From the NCBI RefSeq assembly GCF_030272615.1, contig NC_081409.1:613908755-613972754 (forward strand): a stretch of DNA of 64,000 bases, written 5' to 3'. Made by a program: the position numbers and the translations under genes. The number at the start of each line of letters is the position of its first letter. Positions within the stretch are counted from its first letter, which is position 1. Below the pieces are notes generated by a model. The model was not told the DNA's origin, did no database searches, and was given only the letters and a program-made list of their open reading frames with translations. Positions 1 to 12,140 of this stretch are shown piece after piece. Source of the DNA: Cryptomeria japonica. Its lineage: Eukaryota; Streptophyta; Pinopsida; Cupressales; Cupressaceae.

Positions 1-811
1 ATATGCCGACAGATACAGGCTTTGGAGCATTTAGGGCTACACCGGCACCGACACCAATACTTCATTGGAAGTCGACATCAAGGAGGGTTTACTTCATGAA
101 TCATTTTGTAATTATTGTCAAGCCCAAAATTAAATATATTTTACAAATTTATTGTAAGCTGACATAAGGCATATTATTTGTAATGGGTATATAGGTCAGT
201 CTGCTAGGTTATTTTGAAAGGTGTCAAATGTGTGGATATAGGAGAATATAGCAGAATTGTATAATGCAAAATATATGTATGAAGATCATTTTGTATGCAA
301 ATGTTATATCATGCAATGATATGTATATATCTTGGCAAAGAATTCTTGGAGGAGAAGAGCTACCAGTAGTAGTTCAGGGTCTATGAACTGGTATAGAGCA
401 GAGCCTGAACCGGAACTCTATTTGGTATAGCAGATGCATTCTTGAGTTCATTTTTAGTAATTTACTTTAGCAAAAAGCTTGTAGTCAGTGAGGCTCTTTA
501 GTGATGAGCAGTCTGCTCTAGGAAGTGTACCTTCCTACATGTGTAGGCCCCTATTATATATAATATCTTTCATATGGCCAGTGAACTAATATTGTGGGTC
601 ACAAATCCCATCGTGGTTTTTCCTCTTTGAGGTTTTCCACATATAAATTTTGTGTGTTATGGTGTTCATTTATGTGGATGGTTTATTTTCTTCTTGTTAT
701 ATGTTTATTTATTTATAAGTTTATATGTGTATGGTATAAAATTATAAAAACTGATCATACCAGCACAACATTGATTCATCCCCCCCCTCTCAGTGTTCTT
801 GGATCCAAACA
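1..811 (+). repeat. Element A 5' LTR (left end cut by window)
   Basis: Matches the split 3' LTR (5792-6197 plus 13681-14182) along its length. Base 1 corresponds to about 5880, so roughly 90 bases lie outside the window. It ends in CA at 811. Near the end it carries the pyrimidine box ATTCATCCCCCCCCTCTCAG at about 775-793, also present in elements B, D and G0. A translation of 594-839 is LTR sequence and is not taken as a gene. Confidence 0.88.
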
Positions 812-813
812 AT

Positions 814-825
814 TGGTATCAGAGC
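814..825 (+). other. Element A primer binding site
   Basis: TGGTATCAGAGC begins two bases after the 5' LTR. This is the standard plant LTR-retrotransposon site complementary to the 3' end of initiator tRNA-Met, and it matches the site in element B. Confidence 0.9.
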
Positions 826-885
826 CTAGGACCATGTAAGAAGTTTAACAACTTGAGGAAGATTCTAAAACCAAAATCTTTGAAT

Positions 886-2025
886 ATGGCTATGGAGAAG
901 CAACTTGAGATGGCTCTTGAGGATTATGATGCTAAAAGGATGAAGAGCTTGAAATTGTAAGAAGAATTGAATTCTACAAATGAATTCATTCTTATCCTGC
1001 AAGAAAGGTTATCATCTTCTCAAGGCAAGAGAAAAAAACTTTTGCAAAAAATGGGTGATGAGGAGAAGAATTCTCTTGAGGAACAATGTTAGAACCTAAT
1101 TCAAGCAAACATACTCATGAAGAATGAAATGCAAGATCTGACTATGATGTTATCAAAAGATATTGAGGATAGAAAGAAGAAGGAAGATAGTATTGTCATA
1201 TCTCTGAAGAACAAATTTGATGAATGTGGCAGATTGACTTATGAGATTAATTTATTGAGAATTGATTTCGCACACTTCCTGAATAATGAACAAGAACTTG
1301 AAAGACAAATAACTACTTTGAGAGATGATATGACTACTACAAGTGAGTATAAAGAAAATTTTAGGATCCGTGCTGCACAATTGGATGACTTATTGAAAAG
1401 ACAAAGACAAATTGATGATTCTAGAGGACTTGGATTTATACAAAGTGAAAGCTTCGGTACTGCAAATGAAGATCAAACAACCGGTATGCAGAACTCATCA
1501 GAACAAAGGAAACCAATAAGGAAATCTAGTTCTTATAAATTCAATGGTAGATGTTTTGTTTGCAACAAATTTGGGCATATGGCTAAACAATGTAGAAATA
1601 AAGTAAATCAAAACTACAATTTTGTTCCCGATCAATGCACAAATTGCAAGAAATATGGTCATAGATCATAAGATTGCAGAATGAATGTTAAATGTCATGC
1701 ATGCGGAAAGTTTGGACATTTTGCTAATCATTGTAGGTCAAGAAATGATACTAGATATGTCAAAGCAATTCAGAAGAACAATGTTACATGTTATGCATGC
1801 AACAAAATAGGTCATATAGCTAAGTATTGCAAAAGCAAGACTCAAACGGTTAATAATGATAAAGATAATGAGAAAGGAAAGTAGAAGGTAGATGAAATAC
1901 AAAAAGATCACACCAAGAGATGGGTTAGAAAATATTAAGAACCAAGTGGAGATGGATCTACACTGGTAACTCCACCGGTAGAACAGAGTATTCCTCCACC
2001 GATAGGAAATTCCACTGGTAATTGA
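886..2025 (+). pseudogene. Element A Gag-like protein with coiled coil and four CCHC knuckles (broken)
   Basis: One frame can be followed from ATG 886 to TGA 2023-2025, about 380 codons, with stops near 958, 1090, 1669, 1882 and 1936. The first half is charged and heptad-like (rich in E, K, L), consistent with a coiled coil. The second half has zinc knuckles of the type C-x2-C-x4-H-x4-C, for example CFVCNKFGHMAKQC (about 1551-1592), a second knuckle interrupted by the stop near 1669, CHACGKFGHFANHC and CYACNKIGHIAKYC. The tail is proline-rich. Zinc knuckles of this kind bind RNA during particle assembly in retroelements. The same layout is found in element D at 21133-22264. Four knuckles is more than the usual one of plant Copia Gag. 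Confidence 0.8.
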
Positions 2026-2375
2026 GGCATAAGCCTTAGGGGTTGGAAAAGTCATTGCTAAATTTTGTATATTACCCTAGAAGAGATCTAAGGAGATCTA
2101 GAGATTCGTGTTCATCATCGATGAAGGTTCACTCGACACATGACTGTGAAACTGACATCCGTAGGGTTGTTGGTGAAGTATTTATTAAGGAAAATTAGGG
2201 TTTTATTTGCTGATAAATGGGGGTAAGTGAAATCATTTTCACTCACCAAGCATTCAAGCATTCAGAGTGAAGAAAAGGCGAGTTAAGAGCGAGCAAAAGC
2301 TTTATGAAAGGATTTTGAGCAGTTATCCAAAGCACTCAATCTTCCACCGGCACTCACTTTCAGGTATTTTTTGAA

Positions 2376-5300
2376 ATGGCATTTGGATCTTTAGCTCCTA
2401 CTTTCATTGAAAATCCCACCATTGTCAAAGTCAAGGATAGGTTAAGGCCAATATTTAAGGAGGTTCTTGAAATTGCTAAAAAGGAAGACTCTGCAGGAGC
2501 ATTTTTTAGGGTTCCTGACGATGTAATGTATGTTGAAGATGTAAGGGCATACATTCACTACACCCTTGAGGATTTGGGCATAGAGGATATCAAAAGAATG
2601 TATCAATCTATGATACTGGGAGACTATGGAACCATCAAACCAGAATACAAAGTAATTGAGGATCTAGGGTTAACCGATATTTTATACATACCGGAATTCA
2701 AAGCTGAGGTTATTGGATAGGTTCTAAGCAGGGATCACAATGAATTTATTTGGATAGATAGGCCTTACATGATCACGAAGGAGGCTATTCAAGCAGTCAC
2801 CGACTTACCCAAAGTAGGACAAGAACCTGGCAAGAAAATTTCCAACACAGAGGTCGAGAAACTCATCGGTGCAACTCCTGATAGCAGATCAATGAGGATC
2901 AACACAATCACCGACATTGATGTAAAATTTTCATTCATGATAATAGGTTACAAGGTAACTCAATCCAACCAATTGAATTTTGTTGCTATTTTATGCATTC
3001 ATGTTGCATATTAGATGCTAAGGAATAATGTGAAGTATGATCTATGTGAATGGATGAAGAGTGAATTGATGTTGAACCTTGGTAAGATCAAAGGAATCAA
3101 GAAAGGCACTTTTAGATATGGAAATTTGATTATTTGTTTAATGCTTTACTTCTTGAATGAGCTACCCGGTCTAGGGAAGAAGCATTGGGCTCATGACATA
3201 CTGGTAGGTATGCAGATCAAGGAAGCAATCACCAGTCTTGGTACTGGCAAAGATGAGAAACTTTGGGGGTATTTCAAGACATTCCAAGAAAACATGAGTC
3301 AAAGGGAGAGAATATCAAAGAAAATTGTGGAGAAGTATTCCACTGATCTTTGTTTTATGGTAAAAACTGATGAAACTCTTATGGAAGAAGTTAAACCAAG
3401 GACAATATGGGTGACAGAGTTTGGATATGAGGTGGATGATAGCATTTTTGAACTCTATGCAAAGATGTTGTTAGATGCCCCATTAGATGATAAAACAGAG
3501 CATTTTTGTACAATAGGAGAGAAGGCTCTTGAAGTGAAAACCAATTTTAACAAGAAGAGAAGAGAGAAGAAAATAGAAAAGATGTTTTCATATGTATAAG
3601 ATGTAATTTATAAGATAGACACTCAACTGGGTTCAAGGTCCAAACAAGCAGCTAAACTGGTAGATGTTGGTACTACAGAAGTGAAGAAGCCACAAGTTCA
3701 CATTTCCCCTAAAAATTTTGATTCTAATTCTGAGGATAATGAACTCTGGCTTTCAGAAGGGTACAAAGGAAGAATGTGGTACAATCACCGGTAGAGCAGA
3801 AGAAGGCAGAGCCTAGGAGGAGACTTGTTAGAAAGACAACTAAGCCTACTGCACCTCCACCACCAGCAAGGAAGCCTATGCAAAAGAGTAAACTAGTCAC
3901 ACCGATAACCACAAGTAAAAAGAAGAAGGGTGATGATACTGAAACTAGTAAGACCCCGATGACCTGTGCTGAGCTTATCGATGAAATTAAAAAAGATGGA
4001 ATATTGAAAATTGTATCAAAGTATTATGAAGATTTAGAAGAGAGTGAGAAAAATGAATTAAAAGTGGCTATTTTGTTGTATATATACATTTAGAAGAAAG
4101 CCTTAGTTGAACTTTTGAAGGAGATACCTTTATCCTTGTATAATAAACTTGAGGCTAGAAGACTTGACACTGTCAAGAGAGATAGGGAGATTAAGGAAGT
4201 AGCACTTTTGGAAATGTGTGGTGCTGTAAATAATGAAGAAATTAAAAGATGCATAGATACTACAAATAGGAAATTTTTCAGTAGTAAACCTCGACAGATA
4301 AGCCTTATGGTGGGGAGAGTGAATGAGGTGATAAATGAGACTAGTAAGGGATGGACCAAATTCTTTTAGAAAAACCCAAATTTTCTCACATCTCAAGATG
4401 AATTTGCAAGGGCAACAACTTCCACCATTCCTGAAAAATCAAAAGGGAAAGGTATTTTGGGCAGTCCAACTCCAATTTTGACACAACCGATAGTAACTAT
4501 AGATATTCAAACACAACCGATAGTTAAGGAGAGTGTATAGTCTATACCGGCACATACCATTTTTCAGCAAGGCAATATACAGGACACTCTAAATACTGTG
4601 GATAATACTCCACCGACAGTAACTGACACTGCACGAAGTGGCGAAGCCACCGATGCAAAAGAGGTTGAGATGGACAAGGTAAAAGCAATTGAGTCCATAC
4701 CGATAGTTAAAACTGATTCCCCAACAAAGGTATTGGCAATTGACACTTCTCAGGTTGAGAAGAAATCAGTCTCTGAGTTGAGTCCAACTGAATTGATGAT
4801 GATGGCTACTCAGAAATTACAAAAGGAAGGTACTACAGATAAACGAATAATTGATCAATCGGTCACAGTGTTGCACAAATTAATACCTGACTTTCAGATT
4901 GAAGATGGAGCATGCCCTTCCAGCAAGCTCAAGACTCTAACAGATCATATCTCTAATAATTTTCAATCTCTGAGGTAGATTGCAGACGAATAGGCTTTGG
5001 ATAAATTCAAAGGAGCTAAAAGAATAGCTTTTGATTAGATTATAAAAAATAGAGAAGAAAAAAATTGAGGACAAACTTATTCCTATTGAGGTTTGTTTAA
5101 AACAATGTACAAATATCTATAGAGTGTGTTGTAACATATAAATTCTTATGGCTAACGTAGATAGCAGATTAAAGGAGTTATATGATAAGATAGCTAAAAC
5201 TGCTAATTCTTTTGATGGATTGTTTGCACTAACCACATCTGTTGATGGACAAATATTGTCCTTGGAGAGCCGATTTTTTTCTTTTGAGAAGGAGAGAGAT

Positions 5301-5555
5301 AAAATCATGTGAAGAGAAAGAAGTCTAAGAGGACTGGTAAATCCTAGATTAGGTTCATTGGGTGTTCATAAGAGAGAGTGCATGGACATGATAGCTAAAC
5401 CCACATCGGCAGATGTCGAAGAGAAGGAAACACATGCCCACTTACTAAATGGACTAGCATCCATATCTAATACTTTCAGAACCAGCTGGGATACATATCT
5501 TAAGTTATTGCAAAAGGCATACCCAAAAATCTTGAAGATGATTAAGCTCCACTGA
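2376..5555 (+). pseudogene. Element A ORF2, unrecognised ~1050-residue protein (broken)
   Basis: Open pieces at 2376-2720, 2769-3014 and 3015-3599 share one frame. The pieces at 3776-4093, 4115-4369 and 4598-4978 share a second frame, and 5358-5555 is back in the first, so there are at least two frameshifts plus several stops. The N-terminal ~400 residues look globular. The middle is basic and proline-rich (about 3776-3960), and the C-terminal part is polar and helix-rich. It aligns colinearly with the minus-strand region 17565-20827 of element D: both start near a FIENPT/YIENPT motif and share VEDxRxYIHY, IGYK/LGYK and GTFRYGN/GTFRFGN. I recognise no catalytic motif, and it is not pol. A distant link to plant transposon or 'plant mobile' domain proteins is possible but unproven. 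Confidence 0.72.
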
Positions 5556-5791
5556 AACTAACAATATTCATTTACTCTTTTGTTATAGAATTCTTTCAAT
5601 TCTTTCACCGGTCTTTGGAATTAATTTCAAAGAGAGAGTATGCATATATGTGAAAAATATCACAGAATACCAAATAAAAACACATGGGAAGGATATCAAG
5701 ATATAAGATGGAATGTATTGCTAAGGGGGAGCATACTGGTAGGGAATCCATTTTTCACATGAGTGTTGGCATCAATGCCAAAGGGGGAGAT
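5556..5791 (+). other. Element A 3' untranslated region and polypurine tract
   Basis: Non-coding stretch ending in AAAGGGGGAGA directly before the LTR start TGTTGGCAT at 5792. The 31 bases 5770-5800 are identical to element B (12119-12149) and, on the other strand, to element D (17359-17389). Confidence 0.82.
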
Positions 5792-6197
5792 TGTTGGCAT
5801 TTGATACTCATTGGATTCATTTTTTTGTCATTGATGGCAACAAGATCAGATGGAAGTCATATACCAGCACTAGGAGGCATATACCAGTAGATACCGGCTT
5901 CAGAGCATTCAGGGCTACACCGACACTGACACTAACATCGACATTAGTACTTCATTAGAAGCTGACATCAAGGAGGATTTACATAATGAATCATTTTTTA
6001 ATTATTGTCAAGGTTGAAATTGAATAACTTTTGTAAATGTATTGTAAGTCGACATAAGGCATATTATTTATAATGGGTATATAGGTCAGTCTTCTAGGTT
6101 ATTTTGAAAGGTGTAAAATGTGTGGATATAGGAGTATATAGTAGAAATGTATAATGAAAAATATATGTATGAAGATCATTTTGTATGAGAATGTTAT
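5792..6197 (+). repeat. Element A 3' LTR, first part
   Basis: Begins TGTTGGCATT after the polypurine tract and matches the 5' LTR until 6197. There the Copia element B starts, flanked by the duplicated target GTTAT (6193-6197 and 13676-13680). The early LTR carries GTCATTGATGGCAA, shared in similar form with the LTR starts of B, D and G0. Confidence 0.9.
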
Positions 6198-7736
6198 TGT
6201 TGGCATTATGTGAACCGATATGAGGACATAATGATATTGTATGTTGTCATTGATGTCAATATGTGATATGAAGAGAGAACTGACATATGTGTGAACTGGT
6301 ATATATGCCAAAGTGAAGCGGTATATTTGTTCAAGGTGAACTGGCATGTAATTATGGGAACCAGCACATTAAAGCATTGTATGACTACCGGTTGGTAGGT
6401 AGTTTCCACTTTAGGATTTCCGGTTGGAGTACCTCAAGCCTGTGTGACTCAATCGGTGATCTTTGTGTGATGAGTTAGCAGTATAATGGAGAACAAATCA
6501 TGTTGCCACATAAGCTCTATGCGCATGAAGGATCTTGCATGAAAAAGACTATCCCTATCTACCTTGGGAATGTGCAAAGTTTTATAAACAGTGATAACGC
6601 GTGATGAGTTATCAGCTGCCACAAAATTAGTGGATAATGGACGATGGAGAATGTATTGAGATCGATTCAAGATTGTTGCATTTAATGTAGTATGATTCAA
6701 TGGTTAGGATTGAACCGTTTGAATTGCTTAACCTAACAGGTTTAGGGTTTAGGGTTTTTGCTACCAACCTGTCTGTTTCCTATAAGGTTGATGTTGTGTT
6801 TCTTTCTAAAGTTGTTGGCAAAAGTTGTATGTGTGTATCCAAGGGAAGTGATACATGATTCTTGCCAGACCAAAGGAGAAAAGAGATACCTACAAAGTGA
6901 ATGTGTAGAAGGTGAAGAAGAGCCAAAACGGATCTACATTAGCATTGAGTGTTGTTACCAGATCATTGTAATTCCTATTGATCTTTAACCACTTCAACAG
7001 TTGTGAAATCCCTTAACAAGGTAGCCTTAACCGGATTGATACAAATCCTTTAATAGGGTAACTCGAAGTTATTGAGTTCTGGGAAGCTATAGAGATATGG
7101 AGATCCTTTAGCTATTGAGTTCTTGAAATCCTCTAACAAGGTAACCCTAACCAGGTTTAACCCTTAATCAGGTATTATAGCCATCCCTTAACCAGGTGAT
7201 CCCTAACAGGATCGATTTCTACCAGAACCTATTGTAATGTCTTTAACTAGACAAGGCTCCTAATAGAGCGGACTTCTAAAGAGTTCAAAAAGCAGCTTGA
7301 AGGTATTCATCCCCACCGTGTTTTTTTCCCAGTTGGGTTTCCACATGAAAATTATGTGTGGCATGTGTGATGATTTTATCTTGTGATGCTTTGTTATTAC
7401 CTATTAAGCATATGATGGTTTTGTGTTTTATGCCTGTCTATAAAACATATTGAACTAACTATTGTGAAGATCTAATGATAGTTTACCTGTTCATGCATGA
7501 GGGTGTAATGGTACTATAGTATTGAGCTAAGAGGAAAGCTAAGTGATTAACTAGTTTATGATTGTTTTAGTTGTTCTAGGTCTTACCAGTTGCACTCTAT
7601 TTCAACCAGTGTCACTATTTGCTAGTCATTTAGAGTATTTGTTTTCAAACCAGTTTTGGACTATATTTTGCCTGTACTAATTCACCCCCCCCTCTCAGTA
7701 CTGGTTTGGTACTATTTGTTCATCATTGAGTTATCA
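6198..7736 (+). repeat. Element B 5' LTR
   Basis: TG...CA bounded and about 1.5 kb long, matching 12141-13675. It contains a cluster of short related motifs of the form CCCTTAACNAGGT between about 7005 and 7260. A box ATTCACCCCCCCCTCTCAG lies near the 3' end (about 7680-7698), followed by TACTGGTTTGGTACT. Confidence 0.93.
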
Positions 7737-7738
7737 AT

Positions 7739-7750
7739 TGGTATCAGAGC
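7739..7750 (+). other. Element B primer binding site
   Basis: TGGTATCAGAGC, complementary to initiator tRNA-Met, two bases after the 5' LTR end. Confidence 0.92.
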
Positions 7751-7805
7751 CCTCTAGGTCCTCTGTGTTGTAAGCTTAACCACTTGAGGTAAAGATCCTA
7801 GTCAA

Positions 7806-8800
7806 ATGATGAAGAGGGAAGGTCCAAAGTTTAACAGGGAAAATTTTGGTATATGGAAAGATAGGATGAAGATATTCATCAGAAGCATGGGTGCTCAACA
7901 CTGGAGTTATGTTGAGAATGTCTATGTTGTCCCTACCGGTACTCTCACCGATGACCAAAAGAGAGAGATACAAGAAAATGGGCAAGTCATGGAAGCCCTT
8001 ATTAGTAGTCTATCTGACATTGAGTTTATTGATGTTCAGGACAAGGTAAATCCCAAAGAGGTATGGGATGCTCTTGAAAATATCTATGGTGGTGATGAAC
8101 ATGTAAAATAGGCTAAGGAAGAAATCCTGAGAGGGAAGTTTGAAGATATGCAGATGGTTGAAGGTGAGACCATTCAGCAGTATGGAATAAGAATCAAAAC
8201 AGTTGTTGGAGAAATCAAGAGTGCAGGTAGTAAAATAGAAGATTCCACTGTGGTAAGCAAAGTCCTGAGATCCCTGTTACAAGTCTATGCAATAAGGGTT
8301 GCTGCTATTTAGGAGCTGAGATCAATAGACAAGACTAAGGTATCCTTAGACTCCATCATAGCGAAGTTGATAGCCTATGAGCTAAATAGTTTTGATGGCA
8401 GTGTTCAAAAGACTGAATCAGCATTTAAAGCCTCTGCTATACCATCCAGAAAAGGAAAAGAAGCTAGCACTAGTGGTGAACCTAGATAGAGCAGAGAAAT
8501 GAATGATGAGGAAATTCTGATGGCATTTGAAGCTCTCCTTGCCAGGAAGCTTCCTAAAGGAACTAGTAAATACAAAGGTAAGCTACCTTTGAAATGTTTT
8601 TCTTGTAACCAGATAGGACATATTACTATAAACTGTCCTAATTGTGATAACAAGGACAAACCAGAAAGATTCAGGAAATTCAAAGGAGGAAACCGGAGAA
8701 ACTATTTTGTGGTAGTTGATGAAGGTGTCACAGATGAGGAATCAGAAGATGAAGAGAATGAAGACATTGTGTTTGTTACTATAAAGAAAGATGTAGCAGA
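7806..8800 (+). pseudogene. Element B Gag (UBN2-type) with one CCHC knuckle (broken)
   Basis: Starts at ATG 7806 about 55 bases after the primer site. The first 230 codons have the Copia Gag pattern: FNRENFGIWKDRM near the start, then the VWDALENIYGG segment. A single zinc knuckle CFSCNQIGHITINC follows at about 8593-8635. In-frame TAG stops occur near 8108, 8311 and 8487, all without a change of frame. The acidic linker (about 8725-8790) leads into protease. Gag forms the particle in which reverse transcription takes place. Confidence 0.88.
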
Positions 8801-10030
8801 CAAGAAGGCTCTTGTCTCCCAGTTTGATAATTCTAATGAGTGGATCATTGACATTTTCTGTTCTCACCATATGATAGGTGACTGGAGCAAGTTTCTATCC
8901 TTGGAGGAGTATGATGGTGGTGTGGTTCGCTTTGGCAATGATGCACCATGCATGGTCAGGGGCAGAGGGTCTATCTCTCTGAATGGAAAGAGTAGTGCTA
9001 ACAATGTGTACTGGGTTGATGGTCTCAGACACAACCTTCTGAGTGTTGCCCAGCTGAATGATAGTGGCCTCACTCTAGAATTCAAGAATGGAGTCTACAG
9101 AATCAAAGGAAAAGATGGTGAATTGGTGGCCATCGACATGCAAACCAAAGGTAACCTATTTCATTTGAATGCAAATATAAGTACATGTCTTATGGCTAAG
9201 TTTGATGATAGCTGGATATGGCATAGGAGACTCTGCCATGTAAACTTTGATAACATTGTGAAGGCTAGTAAGATCAAGGCAGTTAGAGGGTTGGAGGTGC
9301 TAAGAAAATTGGATAATACCTTGTACAGAGAGTGTCAATTGGGGAAAATGTCTTCCTCAACCTTTAAAGGTAAATGTTTCACTACTGATAAATTGCTTGA
9401 TCTTGTGCATACTAATTTGTGTGGTCTTATGAAAACTAGAAGTGTGCAGGGTGATAGGTACTTCATGATTCTCACTGATGAATACTCAAGAATGATGTGG
9501 GTCATATTCTTAAAAGACAAGTCTGAAGCCTTTGTGAAATTCAAATATTTCAGAGTATTAGTGGAGAAGGAAAGTGGTAAAAGGATCAAGTGTCTCCGAA
9601 CTGATCAAGGAGGGGAATTCACTTCCAGGGAATTCAACAAGTATTGTGAAGAATTTGGCATCAAGAGGCAACTATCTACCCCCCGGACTCCACAGTAGAA
9701 TGGCCTAGCAGAGAGAAATAACTAGACTATGGTTGAAGCAGCTAGAACCATGTTGATTCAAGGAAAGGTAGCTCACACCTTTTGGAGAGAAGCAGTGAGC
9801 ACTGTAGTCTACACAATGAACTAGGTACTCATCAAGAGAGGTAAGGACAAAACTCCTTATGAGTATTGGACCAGTAAGACACCTATGGTTAGCTACTTCA
9901 AGGTATTTGGTAGCAAATGTTACATCAAGAGGAGTGAACATTAGGGCAAATTTGAAGCTAGATGTGATGAGGAATATTCCTAGGATATTCCACCAAGAGT
10001 AAAGCTCTCAAGTGTTACAACAATAGGACT
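8801..10030 (+). pseudogene. Element B protease and integrase (broken)
   Basis: Continues the Gag frame. The protease site reads EWIIDIFCSHHMIG at about 8838-8880. The family has D-S-G at this place, so the active-site tripeptide is altered to D-I-F. The pre-integrase zinc region (WHRRLCH ... CQLGK) is at about 9218-9345. The integrase core follows: the first catalytic Asp is Asn (HTNLCG, about 9409), the second is kept (RTDQGGEF, about 9600), and the Glu region is at about 9711. In-frame TAG stops lie near 9696, 9722, 9821 and 9941. A frameshift follows near 9980-10040. Altered protease and integrase sites mean this copy could not transpose by itself. Confidence 0.9.
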
Positions 10031-10039
10031 CAGAGAATT

Positions 10040-11895
10040 ATGGAAAGTATCAATGTAAGAGTTGATGAATCCTCTAAGAAAACTGAGGAAATTGGCAGTG
10101 AGCAAGCTGTAAATGAACTGGTTGCAACCTTCTGGGAACCGATTGTTAGTCAACCAAGTACCAGTAACAGTGTTCCTGAACCAGTGAATGTTGATACTGA
10201 TGAAGATGAGGATGAAGAGGAAAAGCAAGAAGAACAAGTCAAGACCATTCCTCAGTATATCAAGCTGAATCATGATCCTAAGCAGATCATAGGAGATAAG
10301 GATGCATGAATCCTTACAAGAAGAAAGATCAGAGAAAACTCATGTATGATCTCTGAATTTGAGCCTAAATCATTCAAAGAGGCTCATCAAGATGAAGACT
10401 GGATCAAGGCAATGGAAGAGGAACTTGACCAGATAGAGAAAAATGGTACATGGTCCTTGGTACCCAGACCAGAGCATAAAAATGTCATTGGCACCAAATG
10501 GGTGTTCCAAAACAAGCTGAATGAGGATGGCACAGTGATTAGGAATAAAGCCAGATTGGTGTGCAAAGGATATGCTCAAGAAGAAGGAGAAGACTATGGA
10601 GAAACCTTTGCTCCTATAGCTAGATTGGAAGAGTTCGTATGCTTCTTGCATATGCAGCTTTTAAAGGATTCAAGGTATATCAAATGGATGTAAAATTTTC
10701 CTTCCTAAATGGTGTACTTGAAGAGGAGGTGTATATAGAGCAACCAGAGGGGTTTTCCCTATCTGAAGACAGTGATATGGTGTGTAGACTACATAAAGCA
10801 TTATATGGCCTAAAGTAGGCACCTAGAGCATGGTATGAACGTCTACATTCCCATCTTGTGATGATTGGATTTGAGAGAACAAGTGAAGATAGTAATATCT
10901 ATTTGAAGTCTGAAGGAGATCAAATCCTGATCTATGAGGTTTTTGTTGATGACATTATCTTTGGTGGAGATGACAAGATGAGTCATGAGTTTGCTGATGA
11001 GATGAAGAGAGAGTTTGAGATGTCACTCATAGGGGAGATTAAATTCTTCATTGGACTGTAGATCTAGCAGATGAAAGATGGAATCTTTATCACTCAGTTC
11101 AAATATGTCAAAGAGGTGTTGAAGATCTTTGGCATGGAAGATAGCAAACCGGTTGGTACACCAATGGTGACTGATTGCAAATTGTCAAAAGAGGATGATT
11201 CTGCACTGGTTGATGAGAAGGAATACCGATCAATGATTGGTAAGTTGCATTATGTAGTGCATAGCATATCGGATATTGCACATGCAGTTGGCATTACTGC
11301 AAGGTTCCAAAAAAGTCCAAAAGAATCCCACTTGATTGCAGTCAAGTGGATTCTTAGGTATCTGAAGGGAACAGTTGACTATGGATTGTGGTACCCATAC
11401 AACAATGATTTCAATCTGAAAGTATTCATAGATGCTGTTTGGGCAGGTAATGTGGATGATCAGAAAAGCACGATCAGTGGTGTATTCTTTCTTGGTGGCA
11501 GACTGGTCTCATGGATGAGTAAAAAGTAGAGTTGTATCTCTCAGTCTACAGTGGAAGCGGAGTATGTTGCAACTTTCATGAACTGCACTCAGACAATTTA
11601 GATGAAGAATGTACTAGAAGGCTTCAAAATCCTTGTATCTGAACCAGTAAGTATATTCTATGATAACACAAGTGCTATCAATATTTCAAAGAATCTGGTT
11701 TTACATTCTAGAACCAAGCACTTTGAGCTTAAGTATCATTTCTTAAGGGAAAAGGTTCAGAACAAAGAGATTGCACTGGAGCATGTGTCCAGTAAGGAGC
11801 AGTTAGCAGACATATTCACCAAGCCTCTTCCAAAGACTACATTTATACACTTAAGAGGTGAATTAGGGGTACTGCCCCTTCAAGAGGTGAACTAA
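10040..11895 (+). pseudogene. Element B reverse transcriptase and RNase H (broken)
   Basis: The frame from 10040 covers the acidic linker and the start of reverse transcriptase (TKWVFQNKL, about 10495). A frameshift lies near 10660-10690. The frame then continues through GLK-stop-APRAWY (about 10808-10838), FVDDIIFGG (about 10940-10968, the catalytic YVDD-type box with Phe for Tyr) and the RNase H segment. RNase H reads FIDAVWAGN (about 11428), where the family has Asp instead of Val, and ends with the DIFTKPL box and TAA 11893-11895. Stops are TAG near 10817, 11059, 11065, 11527 and 11599, and TGA near 10307. Confidence 0.9.
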
Positions 11896-12140
11896 AGGTA
11901 TATTCTCCACATCAGTAATGTATTGCATAGTCAAATCTTTCTTCAGGATTGATGTGTTGAAGGATGCTACTCCTCAGGGGGAGCAACATAATGGAACTAA
12001 GAAGCTTGTGCCTCCACTTTGGCATTATTGTCAAAGGGGGAGAAGAAGTGAAGTGGAAAAGATATCTATAGAAAATGGGGGAGAAGATGTGAAGTAGAGA
12101 GATATCTTTGTATATTGCCATCAATGCCAAAGGGGGAGAT
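11896..12140 (+). other. Element B 3' untranslated region and polypurine tract
   Basis: About 230 bases of purine-rich non-coding DNA with several GGGGGAG runs. It ends in AAAGGGGGAGA directly before the 3' LTR. The last 22 bases are shared exactly with elements A and D. Confidence 0.85.

Noticed and set aside
40-62. CCGAC-type drought/cold response motifs in the LTR of A
   Set aside because: The core is five bases and lies in a degenerate run of ACCGAC-like words. No evidence that it acts as a regulatory site.
594-839. 81-codon frame in the left LTR
   Set aside because: Lies within LTR sequence and overlaps the primer site; composition is non-coding.
8108-11600. TAG as a reassigned or read-through codon, because stops replace Gln so regularly
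   Set aside because: The same elements carry frameshifts and lost catalytic residues, and the window looks like plant nuclear DNA. Deamination of methylated CAG explains it more simply.
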